64,000 nt of DNA, taken from the NCBI RefSeq assembly GCF_001866665.1, contig NZ_MLYO01000020.1, positions 1 through 64,000 of the forward strand, in the 5' to 3' direction. Below the pieces are notes generated by a model. That model saw only the letters and a program-made list of their open reading frames with translations, had not been told where the DNA came from and searched no databases. A program made the translations under genes and the position numbers. This DNA comes from Streptomyces monashensis. Lineage in GTDB: Bacteria; Actinomycetota; Actinomycetes; Streptomycetales; Streptomycetaceae. Shown in pieces: positions 45,781 to 55,900 of the stretch (positions are counted from its first letter, which is position 1; each line of letters opens with the position of its first letter).

Positions 45781-45819
45781 TTTGTGAATGCGTGCACAAA
45801 CGTTGCCCCATTGTGGCAA
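45781..45819. promoter_or_regulatory. Inverted repeats in the DUF3817/AIM24 divergent gap
   Basis: TTTGTG-N8-CACAAA (45781-45800) and TTGCC-N7-GGCAA (45803-45819) lie between the divergent genes at 45750 and 45904. Possible operators; no dedicated regulator gene is adjacent. Confidence 0.4.
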
Positions 45820-45903
45820 ACGCCTGCCCTAGGGGTCCGCTCAGGGTCGGTGTCCACCCAGAGGCCCTGGTCCGTCCACCCGCACCGCCGCTAGTTTCAC
45901 TGC

Positions 45904-46542
45904 GTGGCGATGTTCCGACTTCAAGGCAGCAAGGTGCTCGCCGTCGAGATGACCGGGGACGCCGTGAAGGCGAAGAACGGCTCGATGGTGGCGTACGACG
46001 GAAGGATGTCCTTCAAGAAGCTGACGGGCGGGGGTGAGGGGCTGCGGGGGATGGTGACCCGCCGGCTGACCGGTGAGCAGATGACGGTGATGGAGGTGAA
46101 GGGGCAGGGCACGTGCTGGTTCGCGGACCGCGCCTCGGAGATCAACCTCGTGAGCCTGACGGGCGACAAGCTGTACGTCGAGTCGAGCAACCTGCTCGTG
46201 ACGGACGCCGCGCTGCGCACGGGGACGACGTTCACGGGACTGCGCGGCGCCTCGCAGGGCAACGGCCTGTTCACGACGACGGTCGAGGGGCACGGGCAGG
46301 CGGCGCTGCTGTCGGACGGACCGGCGGTGGTGCTCCGGGTCAGCCCCCAGTACCCGCTGACCGTGGACCCGGGCGCGTACATCGCCCACCAGGGAAACGT
46401 GCGCCAGTCCTTCCAGTCCGGCGTGACGTTCCGCACGTTCCTCGGGGAGGGCGGCGGCGAGGCGTTCCAGATCCGGTTCGAGGGCGACGGGCTGGTCTAC
46501 GTGCAGCCGAGCGAGCGGAACACGATCGCGGGGGATCTGTAG
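45904..46542 (+). CDS. AIM24-family protein 1
   Basis: 212 aa beta-rich TRAP-like (tryptophan RNA-binding attenuator-like) fold: MFRLQGSKVLAVEMTGDAVKAKNGSMVAYDGRMSFKK, GQGTCWFADRASEINLVSLTGDKLYVES and DPGAYIAHQGNV. First of three paralogues in one operon. Bacterial AIM24 proteins have no settled function; eukaryotic AIM24 is mitochondrial. GTG 45904. Confidence 0.88.
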   Translation: MAMFRLQGSKVLAVEMTGDAVKAKNGSMVAYDGRMSFKKLTGGGEGLRGMVTRRLTGEQMTVMEVKGQGTCWFADRASEINLVSLTGDKLYVESSNLLVTDAALRTGTTFTGLRGASQGNGLFTTTVEGHGQAALLSDGPAVVLRVSPQYPLTVDPGAYIAHQGNVRQSFQSGVTFRTFLGEGGGEAFQIRFEGDGLVYVQPSERNTIAGDL

Positions 46543-46544
46543 AG

Positions 46545-47195
46545 ATGGCGTTCCGGGAGATCAACTCCAAGATGGTCGAGGCGACGGTGCTGCCCGGGCA
46601 GCGGCTGTTCAGTCAGCGCGGGGCGATGCTCGCGTACCGGGGGGACGTGTCCTTCACGCCGAACGTCCAGGGCGGTCAGGGCGGGCTGATGTCCATGCTC
46701 GGGCGCCGGGTGACGGGCGAGGCGACCCCGCTGATGTCGGTCGAGGGCAGCGGGACCGTCTTCTTCGGGCACGGCGGCCACCACGTCCACGTCATCCACC
46801 TCACGGGAGACACCCTGTACGTCGAGGCGGACCGGCTGCTCGCCTTCGAGGGCACGCTGCGGCAGGGGACGATGTTCATGGGCTCGCAGGGCGGGGTGAT
46901 GGGCCTGGTCCGGGGCCAGGTGACCGGCCAGGGTCTGTTCACGACGACGCTCCAGGGGCAGGGCTCGGTCGCCGTGATGGCGCACGGCGGCGTCTTCGAG
47001 ATCCCGATCACCCCGCAGCACCCGGTCCATGTCGACCCGCAGGCCTACGTCGCCCACCACGGCGAGGTGCGCAACAAGCTGTCGGCCGCGCTCGGCTGGC
47101 GCGAGATGGTGGGCCGGGGCTCGGGCGAGGCGTTCCAGCTGGAGCTGAGCGGCAGTGGCACGGTGTTCGTCCAGGCGTCGGAGGAAAAGCTGTGA
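46545..47195 (+). CDS. AIM24-family protein 2
   Basis: 216 aa; clearly paralogous to the preceding protein (KMVEATVLPGQRLFSQRGAMLAYRGDVSFTP, LTGDTLYVEADRLLAFEG, QGLFTTTLQGQGSVAVMAHGG). ATG 46545 is two bases after the upstream stop, and the 3' end overlaps the third gene. Confidence 0.88.
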   Translation: MAFREINSKMVEATVLPGQRLFSQRGAMLAYRGDVSFTPNVQGGQGGLMSMLGRRVTGEATPLMSVEGSGTVFFGHGGHHVHVIHLTGDTLYVEADRLLAFEGTLRQGTMFMGSQGGVMGLVRGQVTGQGLFTTTLQGQGSVAVMAHGGVFEIPITPQHPVHVDPQAYVAHHGEVRNKLSAALGWREMVGRGSGEAFQLELSGSGTVFVQASEEKL

Positions 47196-48010
47196 GCACG
47201 TACGGAACGCCGGGTGCCGGACCGACCGGACCGGTCGTGCACGACCCGATGACGCTGCCCGCCGACGACAACGTGAACGCGTACACGTTCTGTGTCGAGC
47301 TGAAGAGCGGGCAGTGGTTCCTGCAGAAGGGGAAGATGATCGCCTACTACGGGGCGATCGAGTTCAACGGGATCGGACACGGGCGACTCGACCGACTTGT
47401 CCGTACCTCGTTCCATTCGCCACTGCACGCGAGCGACTGGGTCGTGGCCGAGGGCTCGGGCAGGATGCTGCTCGCCGACCGGGCCTTCGACGTCAATTCC
47501 TACGACCTCGACGACGGGAACCTGACCATTCGCGCGGGCAACCTGCTCGCTTTTCAGCCAAGTCTCGCGCTGAAGCAATCGATCGTGCCGGGTTTTCTGA
47601 CCCTTATCGGAACCGGAAAGTTTGTGGCCGCATCTAACGGTCCGGTGGTGTTCATGGAACCTCCGATCCGGGTCGACCCGCAGGCGCTCGTCGGGTGGGC
47701 CGACTGCCCGTCCCCGTGCCATCACTACGACCACGGGTACCTGACGGGCGTACTGGGCGGTCTACGTGCGATGACGGGCCTCGGCGGGGTGTCCGGCGAG
47801 GAGCACCAGTTCGAGTTCGTGGGCGCCGGGACGGTCCTGCTGCAGTCGTCGGAGAGCCTGATGGACGAGACGGCGACGGGGGCCGTCCCGGCGGAACCGG
47901 GCGTGCCGGGAGGTGGCGTTCCGGGTCCGGGCGGACACGGTCAGCAACCGCCGGGCGCACCGCGCCTTCCCGGACAGCTGGGAGACCTCCAGCGTCGCTT
48001 CGGGCTGTGA
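47192..48010 (+). CDS. AIM24-family protein 3, with Gly/Pro-rich tail
   Basis: 272 aa; GTG start overlaps the second AIM24 gene (GTGA). Core NAYTFCVELKSGQWFLQKGKMIAYYGAIEFNG to DPQALVGWADCPSPCHHYDH; unlike its siblings it has the Cys/His cluster CPSPCHHYDH and a disordered C-terminal tail rich in Gly and Pro (about 230-272). Confidence 0.88.
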   Translation: MSTYGTPGAGPTGPVVHDPMTLPADDNVNAYTFCVELKSGQWFLQKGKMIAYYGAIEFNGIGHGRLDRLVRTSFHSPLHASDWVVAEGSGRMLLADRAFDVNSYDLDDGNLTIRAGNLLAFQPSLALKQSIVPGFLTLIGTGKFVAASNGPVVFMEPPIRVDPQALVGWADCPSPCHHYDHGYLTGVLGGLRAMTGLGGVSGEEHQFEFVGAGTVLLQSSESLMDETATGAVPAEPGVPGGGVPGPGGHGQQPPGAPRLPGQLGDLQRRFGL

Positions 48011-48102
48011 GCGGTAGTCTGCGGAGTGTGACATCGAACGCGTGCGCACTGTCACATCATCCAAAGTAGTTCGGCATTCAACTTCTTAGGTAGACTTCAT
48101 TC

Positions 48103-48579
48103 ATGGAGACCGAGACGGCCACGCGCTGGCTGACCGATGCGGAGCAGTGCGCTTGGCGCACCCACCTGGAGGTCAACAGGCTGTTGACGTACCAGTTGGA
48201 GAAGGATCTTCAGCCGTTCGGCCTGACGATGAACGACTACGAGATCCTCGTGAACCTGTCCGAGTCCGACGACGTACGCATGCGGATGAGCGACCTCGCC
48301 TCCGCCACGCTTCAGTCCAAGAGCCGGCTCTCGCACCAGATCACGCGGATGGAGAACGCGAACCTGGTGCGCCGTGAGAACTGCGAGTCCGACCGGCGCG
48401 GGCTGTACGCGGTGCTGACCGAGCACGGCATGGAGACGATGAAGAAGGTGGCGCCACATCATGTCGCCTCCGTGCGACGGCATTTCATCGATCTGCTGTC
48501 GCCGGAGGCGCTGACGGAACTGGACAAGGCCCTGAAGCCGATCGCCGAGCATCTCAGGGGACAGCGGGGACGTCCCTGA
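48103..48579 (+). CDS. MarR-family regulator
   Basis: 158 aa. Winged helix at about 50-110 (NDYEILVNLSESDDVRMRMSDLASATLQSKSRLSHQITRMENANLVRRENCESDRRGLYAVLT). The region upstream of ATG 48103 is AT-richer than usual with no clear ribosome site. The 3' end overlaps the convergent MFS gene by 26 bases. Confidence 0.9.
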   Translation: METETATRWLTDAEQCAWRTHLEVNRLLTYQLEKDLQPFGLTMNDYEILVNLSESDDVRMRMSDLASATLQSKSRLSHQITRMENANLVRRENCESDRRGLYAVLTEHGMETMKKVAPHHVASVRRHFIDLLSPEALTELDKALKPIAEHLRGQRGRP

Positions 48580-49768
48580 GCCCGCCGCGGCCCGACCGGC
48601 CGAGGGTGCCGACGGCGCCGGCCAGCGCCGTGGCGCCCGCCAGGGCGAAGCACACCGGGAGCGGAAGCCGCCCGATCAGCAGGCCCGTCGCCAGCGCCCC
48701 GCCTGAACTCCCCGCGTTCACGGCCGTGTTGACCCACGCGCCGGAGCGGGTGCGGGTGCCCTCGTCGGACAGTTCGTCGGCCAGCAGATAGGCCGTGGTC
48801 AGGGTCGGCGCGATGAACGCGCCCGCCAGGACCATGGCCCCGGTCAGGGTCCACATGTCCGGCGCGAGACCGGCCACCGCCACCACCAGGCCCAGGCCCG
48901 CACCGAACCCGCGCAGCCGCACGCGCGCCGAGGCCCGCCACCGCACCGCCCCGTTGACCAGCCCGCCCACCGCGCTGCCCGCCGACAGCGCGCCCAGCAC
49001 CCACGGGACCAGGGCGGTGTCACAGGAGTGCCGCGAGGCGAAGGCCATCACCAGCAGGTCCACGCCGCTCAGGGCGAGCCCCGCGCCGGCGGCCACGGCG
49101 ACCGGGGTCAGCAGACCACGGGCCGTGCCGCCTCGCCGGCCGCCCGGCGCGGGGCGCGGGCCCGGGAGTGCGGGGGACGTGACGAACGCGGCGGTGCCCG
49201 TCACGACCAGGACCGTGCTCAGCAGGATCCCGGACGCCGGCGGGGCGACACCGGTCAGCGCGCCGACCAGGGCCGGGCCGGAGACGTAGAGCAGTTCCTC
49301 GGCGACACCGTCCAGGCTGTAGGCGCGGGCCAGCATGCCCGGATCGGGGGCCAGTTCGGCCCACACCGCGCGCATCGTCGGCCCCAGCGGCGGCGCACAC
49401 GCGCCCGCGAGGGCGGCGAGCGCGGCGACGGTCACCGAGGGTGCGCCCCGTTGCCAGGTGGTGGTGGCCAGGGCGCACAGCAGGATGCCGTACAGGGCCG
49501 CCATGGGTGGCAGGGCGCGGCGTGCGCCGTACCGGTCGATCAGGGATGCGCGCAGGGGCATCAGGAAGACGGTCGTGGCGCCGAACAGGGACAGCACGGT
49601 GCCGGAGACGGCGTAGGAGCCGGTGGAGCGCGTGACGGACAGCAGGACGGCCAGGGAGACCGTGCCGTAGGAGAGGCGGCCGGTCAGGGCGGAGGCGAAG
49701 GCGCGGCGGGCGTGCGGAAGGCGCAGCACGGCGGCGTACGTGGGCCGCGCGGGGGCGTGCGTGGACAT
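48554..49768 (-). CDS. MFS transporter
   Basis: 404 aa from ATG 49768 (GAGGAAC site), 12 predicted helices, with LRASLIDRYGARRALP as the loop 2-3 signature. Probably a small-molecule exporter; the convergent MarR regulator is a candidate controller though not in the usual divergent layout. Confidence 0.87.
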   Translation of the reverse strand: MSTHAPARPTYAAVLRLPHARRAFASALTGRLSYGTVSLAVLLSVTRSTGSYAVSGTVLSLFGATTVFLMPLRASLIDRYGARRALPPMAALYGILLCALATTTWQRGAPSVTVAALAALAGACAPPLGPTMRAVWAELAPDPGMLARAYSLDGVAEELLYVSGPALVGALTGVAPPASGILLSTVLVVTGTAAFVTSPALPGPRPAPGGRRGGTARGLLTPVAVAAGAGLALSGVDLLVMAFASRHSCDTALVPWVLGALSAGSAVGGLVNGAVRWRASARVRLRGFGAGLGLVVAVAGLAPDMWTLTGAMVLAGAFIAPTLTTAYLLADELSDEGTRTRSGAWVNTAVNAGSSGGALATGLLIGRLPLPVCFALAGATALAGAVGTLGRSGRGGLRDVPAVP

Positions 49769-49919
49769 GCGGATGTTCCTCTGGTCGAGGCGGAGGAGGG
49801 GACACCGAGGGACGCGACGGCCGGCCGTTCGTACGGCCTCGCGGTCCGGTGCGCGCTCTACGCCAGGAAGAGGGACATGCGGGTCAAGATACCGTCCCCT
49901 CAAGGGAGTTGGCCAGCGC

Positions 49920-50876
49920 TCAGCCCTGGGTCAGGCCCGCGACCAGTTCGTCCGCCGCGCGGTAGGGGTCCAGTTCGCCCGCGACGATGCGCTCGGCCAG
50001 GGCGCTGAGGCGGCGGTCGCCGTGCAGGTCGCCGATGCGTTCGCGCAGGGCCGTGACCGCGATGGTCTCCACCTCGCGGGCGGCGCGGGCCCGGCGGCGT
50101 TCGGCGAGGACGCCGTGCTCCTCCATCCACGCGTGGTGCTTCTCCAGGGCCTCCACGACCTCGTCGACGCCCTGCGCGCGTGCCGCCACCGTCTTCACGA
50201 TCGGCGGGCGCCAGTCGCCGGGGGCGCGGGCCTCGCCGAGGCCGAGCATGTGGTTCAGCTCGCGGGCCGTGGCGTCGGCGCCGTCCCGGTCCGCCTTGTT
50301 GACGACGTAGACGTCGCCGATCTCCAGGATGCCCGCCTTCGCGGCCTGGATGCCGTCACCCATCCCCGGGGCCAGCAGCACGACCGAGGTGTCCGCCTGG
50401 GAGGCGATCTCGACCTCGGACTGGCCGACGCCGACCGTCTCGACGAGGACCACGTCGCAGCCCGCCGCGTCGAGGACCCGGATGGCCTGCGGGGCCGCCC
50501 AGGCCAGGCCGCCCAGGTGGCCGCGGGTGGCCATGGAGCGGATGTAGACCCCGGGGTCGGAGGCGTGGTCCGACATCCGCACCCGGTCGCCGAGCAGGGC
50601 GCCGCCGGAGAACGGGGAGGACGGGTCGACGGCCAGGACGCCGACCCGCTTGCCCTGTTTGCGGTACGCCGTGACGAGTGCGGAGGTCGAGGTGGACTTG
50701 CCGACGCCGGGCGAGCCGGTCAGGCCGACCACGTAGGCGTTGCCCGTCAACGGGGCCAGTGCCGCCATGACCTCCCTGAGCTGCGGGGACGCCCCCTCCA
50801 CCAGGGAGATCAGCCGGGCCACGGCACGCGGCCGGCCGTCCCTGGCCTGGGCCACCAGAGAGGAGACGTCCTGCAT
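49920..50876 (-). CDS. meaB: B12-mutase-associated GTPase (MeaB)
   Basis: 318 aa. G3E-type GTPase that loads and protects adenosylcobalamin in methylmalonyl-CoA mutase and related mutases. Walker A GSPGVGKST, VLAVDPSSPFSGGALLGDRVRM, ETVGVGQSE and the G4 motif NKAD are present. ATG 50876; a TTG just before is not needed. 34 bases after the thiolase gene on the same strand. Confidence 0.95.
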   Translation of the reverse strand: MQDVSSLVAQARDGRPRAVARLISLVEGASPQLREVMAALAPLTGNAYVVGLTGSPGVGKSTSTSALVTAYRKQGKRVGVLAVDPSSPFSGGALLGDRVRMSDHASDPGVYIRSMATRGHLGGLAWAAPQAIRVLDAAGCDVVLVETVGVGQSEVEIASQADTSVVLLAPGMGDGIQAAKAGILEIGDVYVVNKADRDGADATARELNHMLGLGEARAPGDWRPPIVKTVAARAQGVDEVVEALEKHHAWMEEHGVLAERRRARAAREVETIAVTALRERIGDLHGDRRLSALAERIVAGELDPYRAADELVAGLTQG

Positions 50877-50910
50877 CAAACAGCTCCGTTCACTCGGGGG
50901 AGAGTACTGC

Positions 50911-52110
50911 TTACGCCTTCGGTACCCGCACGATCAGGGCGTCGCCCTGGCCGCCGCCACCGCACAGCGCCGCCGCGCCGGTACCGCCGCCGCGGCGCTT
51001 GAGCTCCAGCGCCAGGTGGAGCACGAGACGGGCACCGGACATGCCGATCGGGTGGCCCAGGGCGATGGCGCCGCCGTTGACGTTCACCTTTTCCGTGGAC
51101 ACGCCGAGGTCCTTCATTGACTGCACGGCGACCGCGGCGAAGGCCTCGTTGATCTCGATCAGGTCGAGGTCGGCGACCTCCAGGCCGTCCTTCTTCAGGG
51201 CGTGCAGGATGGCGTTGGACGGCTGCGACTGCAGGCTGTTGTCCGGTCCGGCCACGTTGCCGTGCGCGCCGATCTCGGCGAGCCACTGAAGGCCCAGCTC
51301 CTCGGCCTTGGCCTTGCTCATCACGACCACGGCCGCCGCACCGTCCGAGATCTGCGAGGAGGTACCGGCCGTGATCGTGCCGTCCTTGGCGAAGGCCGGG
51401 CGCAGCTTGCCCAGCGACTCCACCGTGGTGTCGCCGCGGATGCCCTCGTCCTTGCTGAAGACGACCGGCTCGCCCTTGCGCTGCGGGATCTCGACCGGGG
51501 TGATCTCGGCCTCGAAGACGCCGTTCTTCTGCGCGGCGGCGGCCCGCTGATGGGACAGCGCGGCGATCTCGTCCTGCTCGGGACGCTTGATGCCGAGGCG
51601 CGTGTTGTGCTTCTCGGTCGACTCGCCCATGGCGATGCCCTCGAAGGAGTCGGTCAGGCCGTCGTGGGCCATCGCGTCGAGCATCTCGATCGCGCCGTAC
51701 TTGAAGCCCTCACGGGACTTCGGCAGCAGGTGCGGGGCGTTGGTCATGGACTCCTGGCCGCCCGCGACCACGATGTCGAACTCGCCGGCGCGGATGAGCT
51801 GGTCGGCGAGGGCGATGGCGTCGAGGCCCGACAGACACACCTTGTTGACGGTCAGCGCCGGGACGCTCATCGGGATGCCGGCCTTGACCGCCGCCTGGCG
51901 GGCGGGGATCTGGCCCGCACCGGCCTGCAGCACCTGGCCCATGATCACGTACTGCACCTGGTCGCCACCGATCCCCGCACGGTCGAGGGCGGCCTTGATC
52001 GCGACGCCGCCGAGGTCGGCGCCCGAGAAGGACTTGAGGGAGCCCAGCAGTCGTCCCATGGGCGTGCGCGCGCCCGCGACGATCACAGAGCTGGTCGTTC
52101 CAGAAGGCAT
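50911..52110 (-). CDS. Acetyl-CoA acetyltransferase (thiolase)
   Basis: 399 aa. Condenses or cleaves acyl-CoA chains. Nucleophile Cys92 in [21 protein letters not shown] with catalytic His and the second Cys in [14 protein letters not shown] are intact. Divergent from methylmalonyl-CoA epimerase and followed by meaB, a C4-acyl-CoA context. Confidence 0.95.
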   Translation of the reverse strand: MPSGTTSSVIVAGARTPMGRLLGSLKSFSGADLGGVAIKAALDRAGIGGDQVQYVIMGQVLQAGAGQIPARQAAVKAGIPMSVPALTVNKVCLSGLDAIALADQLIRAGEFDIVVAGGQESMTNAPHLLPKSREGFKYGAIEMLDAMAHDGLTDSFEGIAMGESTEKHNTRLGIKRPEQDEIAALSHQRAAAAQKNGVFEAEITPVEIPQRKGEPVVFSKDEGIRGDTTVESLGKLRPAFAKDGTITAGTSSQISDGAAAVVVMSKAKAEELGLQWLAEIGAHGNVAGPDNSLQSQPSNAILHALKKDGLEVADLDLIEINEAFAAVAVQSMKDLGVSTEKVNVNGGAIALGHPIGMSGARLVLHLALELKRRGGGTGAAALCGGGGQGDALIVRVPKA

Positions 52111-52258
52111 GAGCTGCGATCCCCTTACCGGCCTGCGCGGCCGAGGAGTGAACGAGGGTTTACTTCGAATGTACTGATGGCACTCCGTGCCGTCATCGGC
52201 CCGTCGGTGTGATCGCGCGCACGTTGCGTAACCACCCGCAGGGCGCTGCACTGAATCC

Positions 52259-52699
52259 ATGCTGACGCGAATCGACCACATCGGGATCGCCTGCCACGAC
52301 CTCGACGCCACCGTCGAGTTCTACCGGGCGACGTACGGCTTCGAGGTGTTCCACTCCGAGGTCAACGAGGAGCAGGGCGTGCGCGAGGCCATGCTCAAGA
52401 TCAACGAGACGTCGGACGGCGGCGCCTCCTACCTCCAGCTGCTGGAACCGACCCGCGAGGACTCCGCGGTGGGCAAGTGGCTGGCGAAGAACGGGGAGGG
52501 CGTCCACCACATCGCCTTCGGCACGGCGGACGTCGACGCCGACTCCGAGGAGATCCGCGGCAAGGGCGTCCGCGTCCTCTACCAGGAGCCCCGGATCGGT
52601 TCCATGGGGTCGCGGATCACCTTCCTGCATCCAAAGGATTGCCACGGTGTCCTGACAGAACTGGTCACTTCGGCCCCTGTTGAGTCCACTGAGCACTGA
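52259..52699 (+). CDS. mce: Methylmalonyl-CoA epimerase
   Basis: 146 aa, glyoxalase/VOC fold with two paired repeats. Metal ligands are visible in [19 protein letters not shown] and GVHHIAFG, and TELVT near the C-terminus. It interconverts the (R) and (S) forms of methylmalonyl-CoA, supplying the polyketide extender pool and linking to B12 mutases. Confidence 0.95.
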   Translation: MLTRIDHIGIACHDLDATVEFYRATYGFEVFHSEVNEEQGVREAMLKINETSDGGASYLQLLEPTREDSAVGKWLAKNGEGVHHIAFGTADVDADSEEIRGKGVRVLYQEPRIGSMGSRITFLHPKDCHGVLTELVTSAPVESTEH

Positions 52700-52725
52700 C
52701 TGCCGTACATAAGGGCCGGTAGGGT
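52696..52725 (+). promoter_or_regulatory. Candidate vegetative promoter for scy
   Basis: CTGACT (52696-52701), an 18-base spacer and TAGGGT (52720-52725). The TAGGGT -10 is typical of principal-sigma (HrdB) promoters in Streptomyces. The leader to the GTG would be about 175 bases. Confidence 0.5.
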
Positions 52726-52907
52726 TGGGGGCGGTCGTCCCTGAAGGCGGGGGCGGCCGCATGCCGGGGTCCGGGTTTTCGGGGGACGAGCGTCGGGGCA
52801 GCAGCCCGTGCTCCGCCGTTGATCTGACACCATTCCCCGGGGGCCCCGTTCGGCGGTTGGACGGAGCTCGTTGCAGAAGCTGACCAGGGGACGGATGGGA
52901 CCGCGCA

Positions 52908-55900
52908 GTGCGGGGCTACGAGAGCCAGGAGCGAGAGCCGGCGGCTGACGTCGACCACCTCTCTCGGTTCGAGGCCGAGATGAAGCGGCTGAGGACCGAG
53001 CGGGAAAAGGCGATCCAGCACGCCGAGGACCTCGGCTACCAGGTCGAGGTGCTGCGCGCCAAGCTGCACGAGGCGCGCCGCACCCTCATGACCCGGCCCG
53101 CCTTCGACGGCGGCGACATCGGCTACCAGGCCGAGCAGTTGCTCCGCAATGCCCAGATGCAGGCCGACCAGCTGCGCCAGGAGGCGGAGCGGATGGCCGC
53201 GGAGGCCCGCGCGCAGACCCAGCGCATCCTCCAGGAGCACGCCGAGCAGGCCGCCCGGCTCCAGGCCGAGCTGCACCAGGAGGCGGTGACCCGGCGCCAG
53301 CAGCTCGACCAGGAGCTGGCCGAGCGCCGCTCGACCGTCGAGTCGCACGTCAACGAGAACGTGGCCTGGGCGGAGCAGCTGCGCGCCCGCACCGAGCAGC
53401 AGGCCCGCCGGCTGCTGGACGAGTCCCGCGCGGAGGCCGACCAGGCGCTGGCCGCCGCCCGCGCGGAGGCCGAGCGGCTGACCGACGAGGCCCGCCAGCG
53501 GCTCACGAACGACGCCGAGGCGGCCCGCGCGGAGGCCGAGCAGATCCTGCGCCGGGCCCGCACGGACGCCGAGCGGCTGCTGAACGCCGCGTCCACGCAG
53601 GCCCAGGAGGCCACCGACCACGCCGAGCAGCTGCGCTCCTCCACGGCCACCGAGTCGGACGCCGCCCGCCGGCAGTCCGCCGAGCTGAGCCGGGCCGCCG
53701 AGGAGCGGATGGCGGCGGCCGAGGAGGCGCTGCGCAAGGCGCAGGCCGAGGCCGAGAAGCTGGTCACCGAGGCCGAGCAGAGCGCCGCGAAGACCCTGTC
53801 GAGCGCCGAGGCCGCGAACGAGACGCGCACGCGCACGGCGAAGGAGCAGGTCGCCCGGCTGGTCGAGGAGGCCACCAAGGAGGCGGAGGCCACCCGCTCC
53901 GAGGCCGAGCAGCTGGTCGCGGACGCCCGCGCCGAGGCCGAGAAGATCGTCACCGAGGCCGCCGAGAAGGCCCGGACGATCACCGCCGAGGAGAGCGCGA
54001 CCCAGCTCTCCAAGGCGGCCAAGACCGCCGAGGACGTGCTCGACAAGGCCTCCGAGGAGGCCAAGCGGACCACCAGGGCGGCCACCGAGGAGGCCGAGCG
54101 GATCCGCACCGAGGCCGAGGCCGAGGCGGACCGGCTGCGCGCCGAGGCGCACGACATCGCCGAGCAGCTCAAGGGCGCGGCGAAGGACGACACCAAGGAG
54201 TACCGCGCCAAGACGGTCGAGCTGCAGGAGGAGGCCCGCCGGCTGCGCGGCGAGGCCGAGCAGCTGCGCGCCGACGCGGTCGCCGAGGGCGAGTCGATCC
54301 GCGCCGAGGCCCGCCGGGAGGCGGTCACGCAGATCGAGGAGGGCGCCAAGTCCGCCGAGGAGCTGCTGGCCAAGGCCAGGGTGGACGCCGACGAGCTGCG
54401 CAAGAGCGCGACCGCGGACAGCGAGAAGGTCCGCACCGAGGCCATCGAGCGGGCGACCTCCCTGCGCCGGCAGGCCGACGAGACCCTGGAGCGCAGCCGT
54501 GCGGAGGCCGAGCGGCTGCGCGCCGAGGCCGAGGAGCAGGTCGAGACGGTCCGCACGGACGCCGAGAGTGCGGCGCGCGAGCTGCGCGAGGAGACCGAGC
54601 GCGCGATCGAGGCCCGCCGCGCCGAGGCCGCCGAGGAGCTGACCCGGCTCCAGACCGAGGCACAGGAGCGCCTGGACTCCGCCGAGCAGGCGCTCGGCGA
54701 GGCCCGCGAGGAGGCCACCCGGATCCGCCGGGAGGCCGCCGAGGAGGCCGAGCGGCTGCGCACGGAGGCCGCCGAGCGGATCCGCACGCTGCGGCAGCAG
54801 GCCGAGGACGAGGCCGAGCGGCTGCGCGACGAGGCCGCGGCCGACGCGTCCGCCTCCCGCGCCGAGGGCGAGTCCGTCGCCGTACGACTGCGTTCCGAGG
54901 CCGCCGCCGAGGCCGAGCGGCTGAGGACGGAGGCGCAGGAGAGCGCCGACCGGGTGCGCACCGAGGCGCAGGCCGCCGCCGAGCGGCTCGGCACCGAGGC
55001 CTCCGAGACGCTGGCCGCCGCGCAGGAGGAGGCCGCCCGGCGCCGCCGCGAGGCCGAGGAGACGCTCGGCTCGGCGCGCGAGGAGGCCGACCAGGAGCGG
55101 CTGCGCGCCCGTGAGCAGAGCGAGGAGCTGCTGGCCTCCGCCCGCAAGCGGGTCGAGGAGGCGCAGGCCGAGGCGGTCCGGCTGGTCGAGGAGGCCGAGC
55201 GGCGCGCGACCGAGATGGTCTCCGCCGCCGAGCAGCACGCCCAGCAGGTGCGGGACTCCGTCGCCGGGCTGCACGAGCAGGCGCAGGAGGAGATCACCGG
55301 GCTGCGGTCGGCCGCCGAGCACGCGGCGGAGCGTACGAGGCAGGAGGCCGAACAGGAGGCGGACCGGGTCCGCGCCGACGCCTACGCCGAGCGGGAGCGG
55401 GCGGGCGAGGACGCCGCCCGGATCCGCCGCGAGGTCGGCGAGGAGACGGAGGCCGCCAAGGCGCTGGCGGAGCGTACGGTCGCGGAGGCGATCGCGGAGG
55501 CCGAGCGGCTGCGCGCGGACGCGGGCGAGTACAGCCAGCGCGTGCGCACCGAGGCCTCCGACGCGCTCGCCGAGGCCGACCAGAGCGCGGCCCGCACCCG
55601 GGCGGACGCCCGCGAGGACGCCAACCGCATCCGCTCGGACGCGGCGACCCAGGCCGACACCCTGATCACCGAGGCGCGCAGCGAGGCCGAGCGGCTGACG
55701 ACCGAGACGGCCGCGGAGGCCGACCGGGTGCGCACCGAGGCGCTGACCGAGGCCGAGCGGCTCCAGTCGGAGACCGTGGCCGAGGCGGACCGGGTGCGCG
55801 CGGAGGCGCTGGCGGGCGCCGAGCAGCTGATCGGTGAGGCCACCGGCGACGCCGAGCGGCTGCGCGCCGAGGCGGCGGAGACGGTCGGCTCGGCCCAGCA

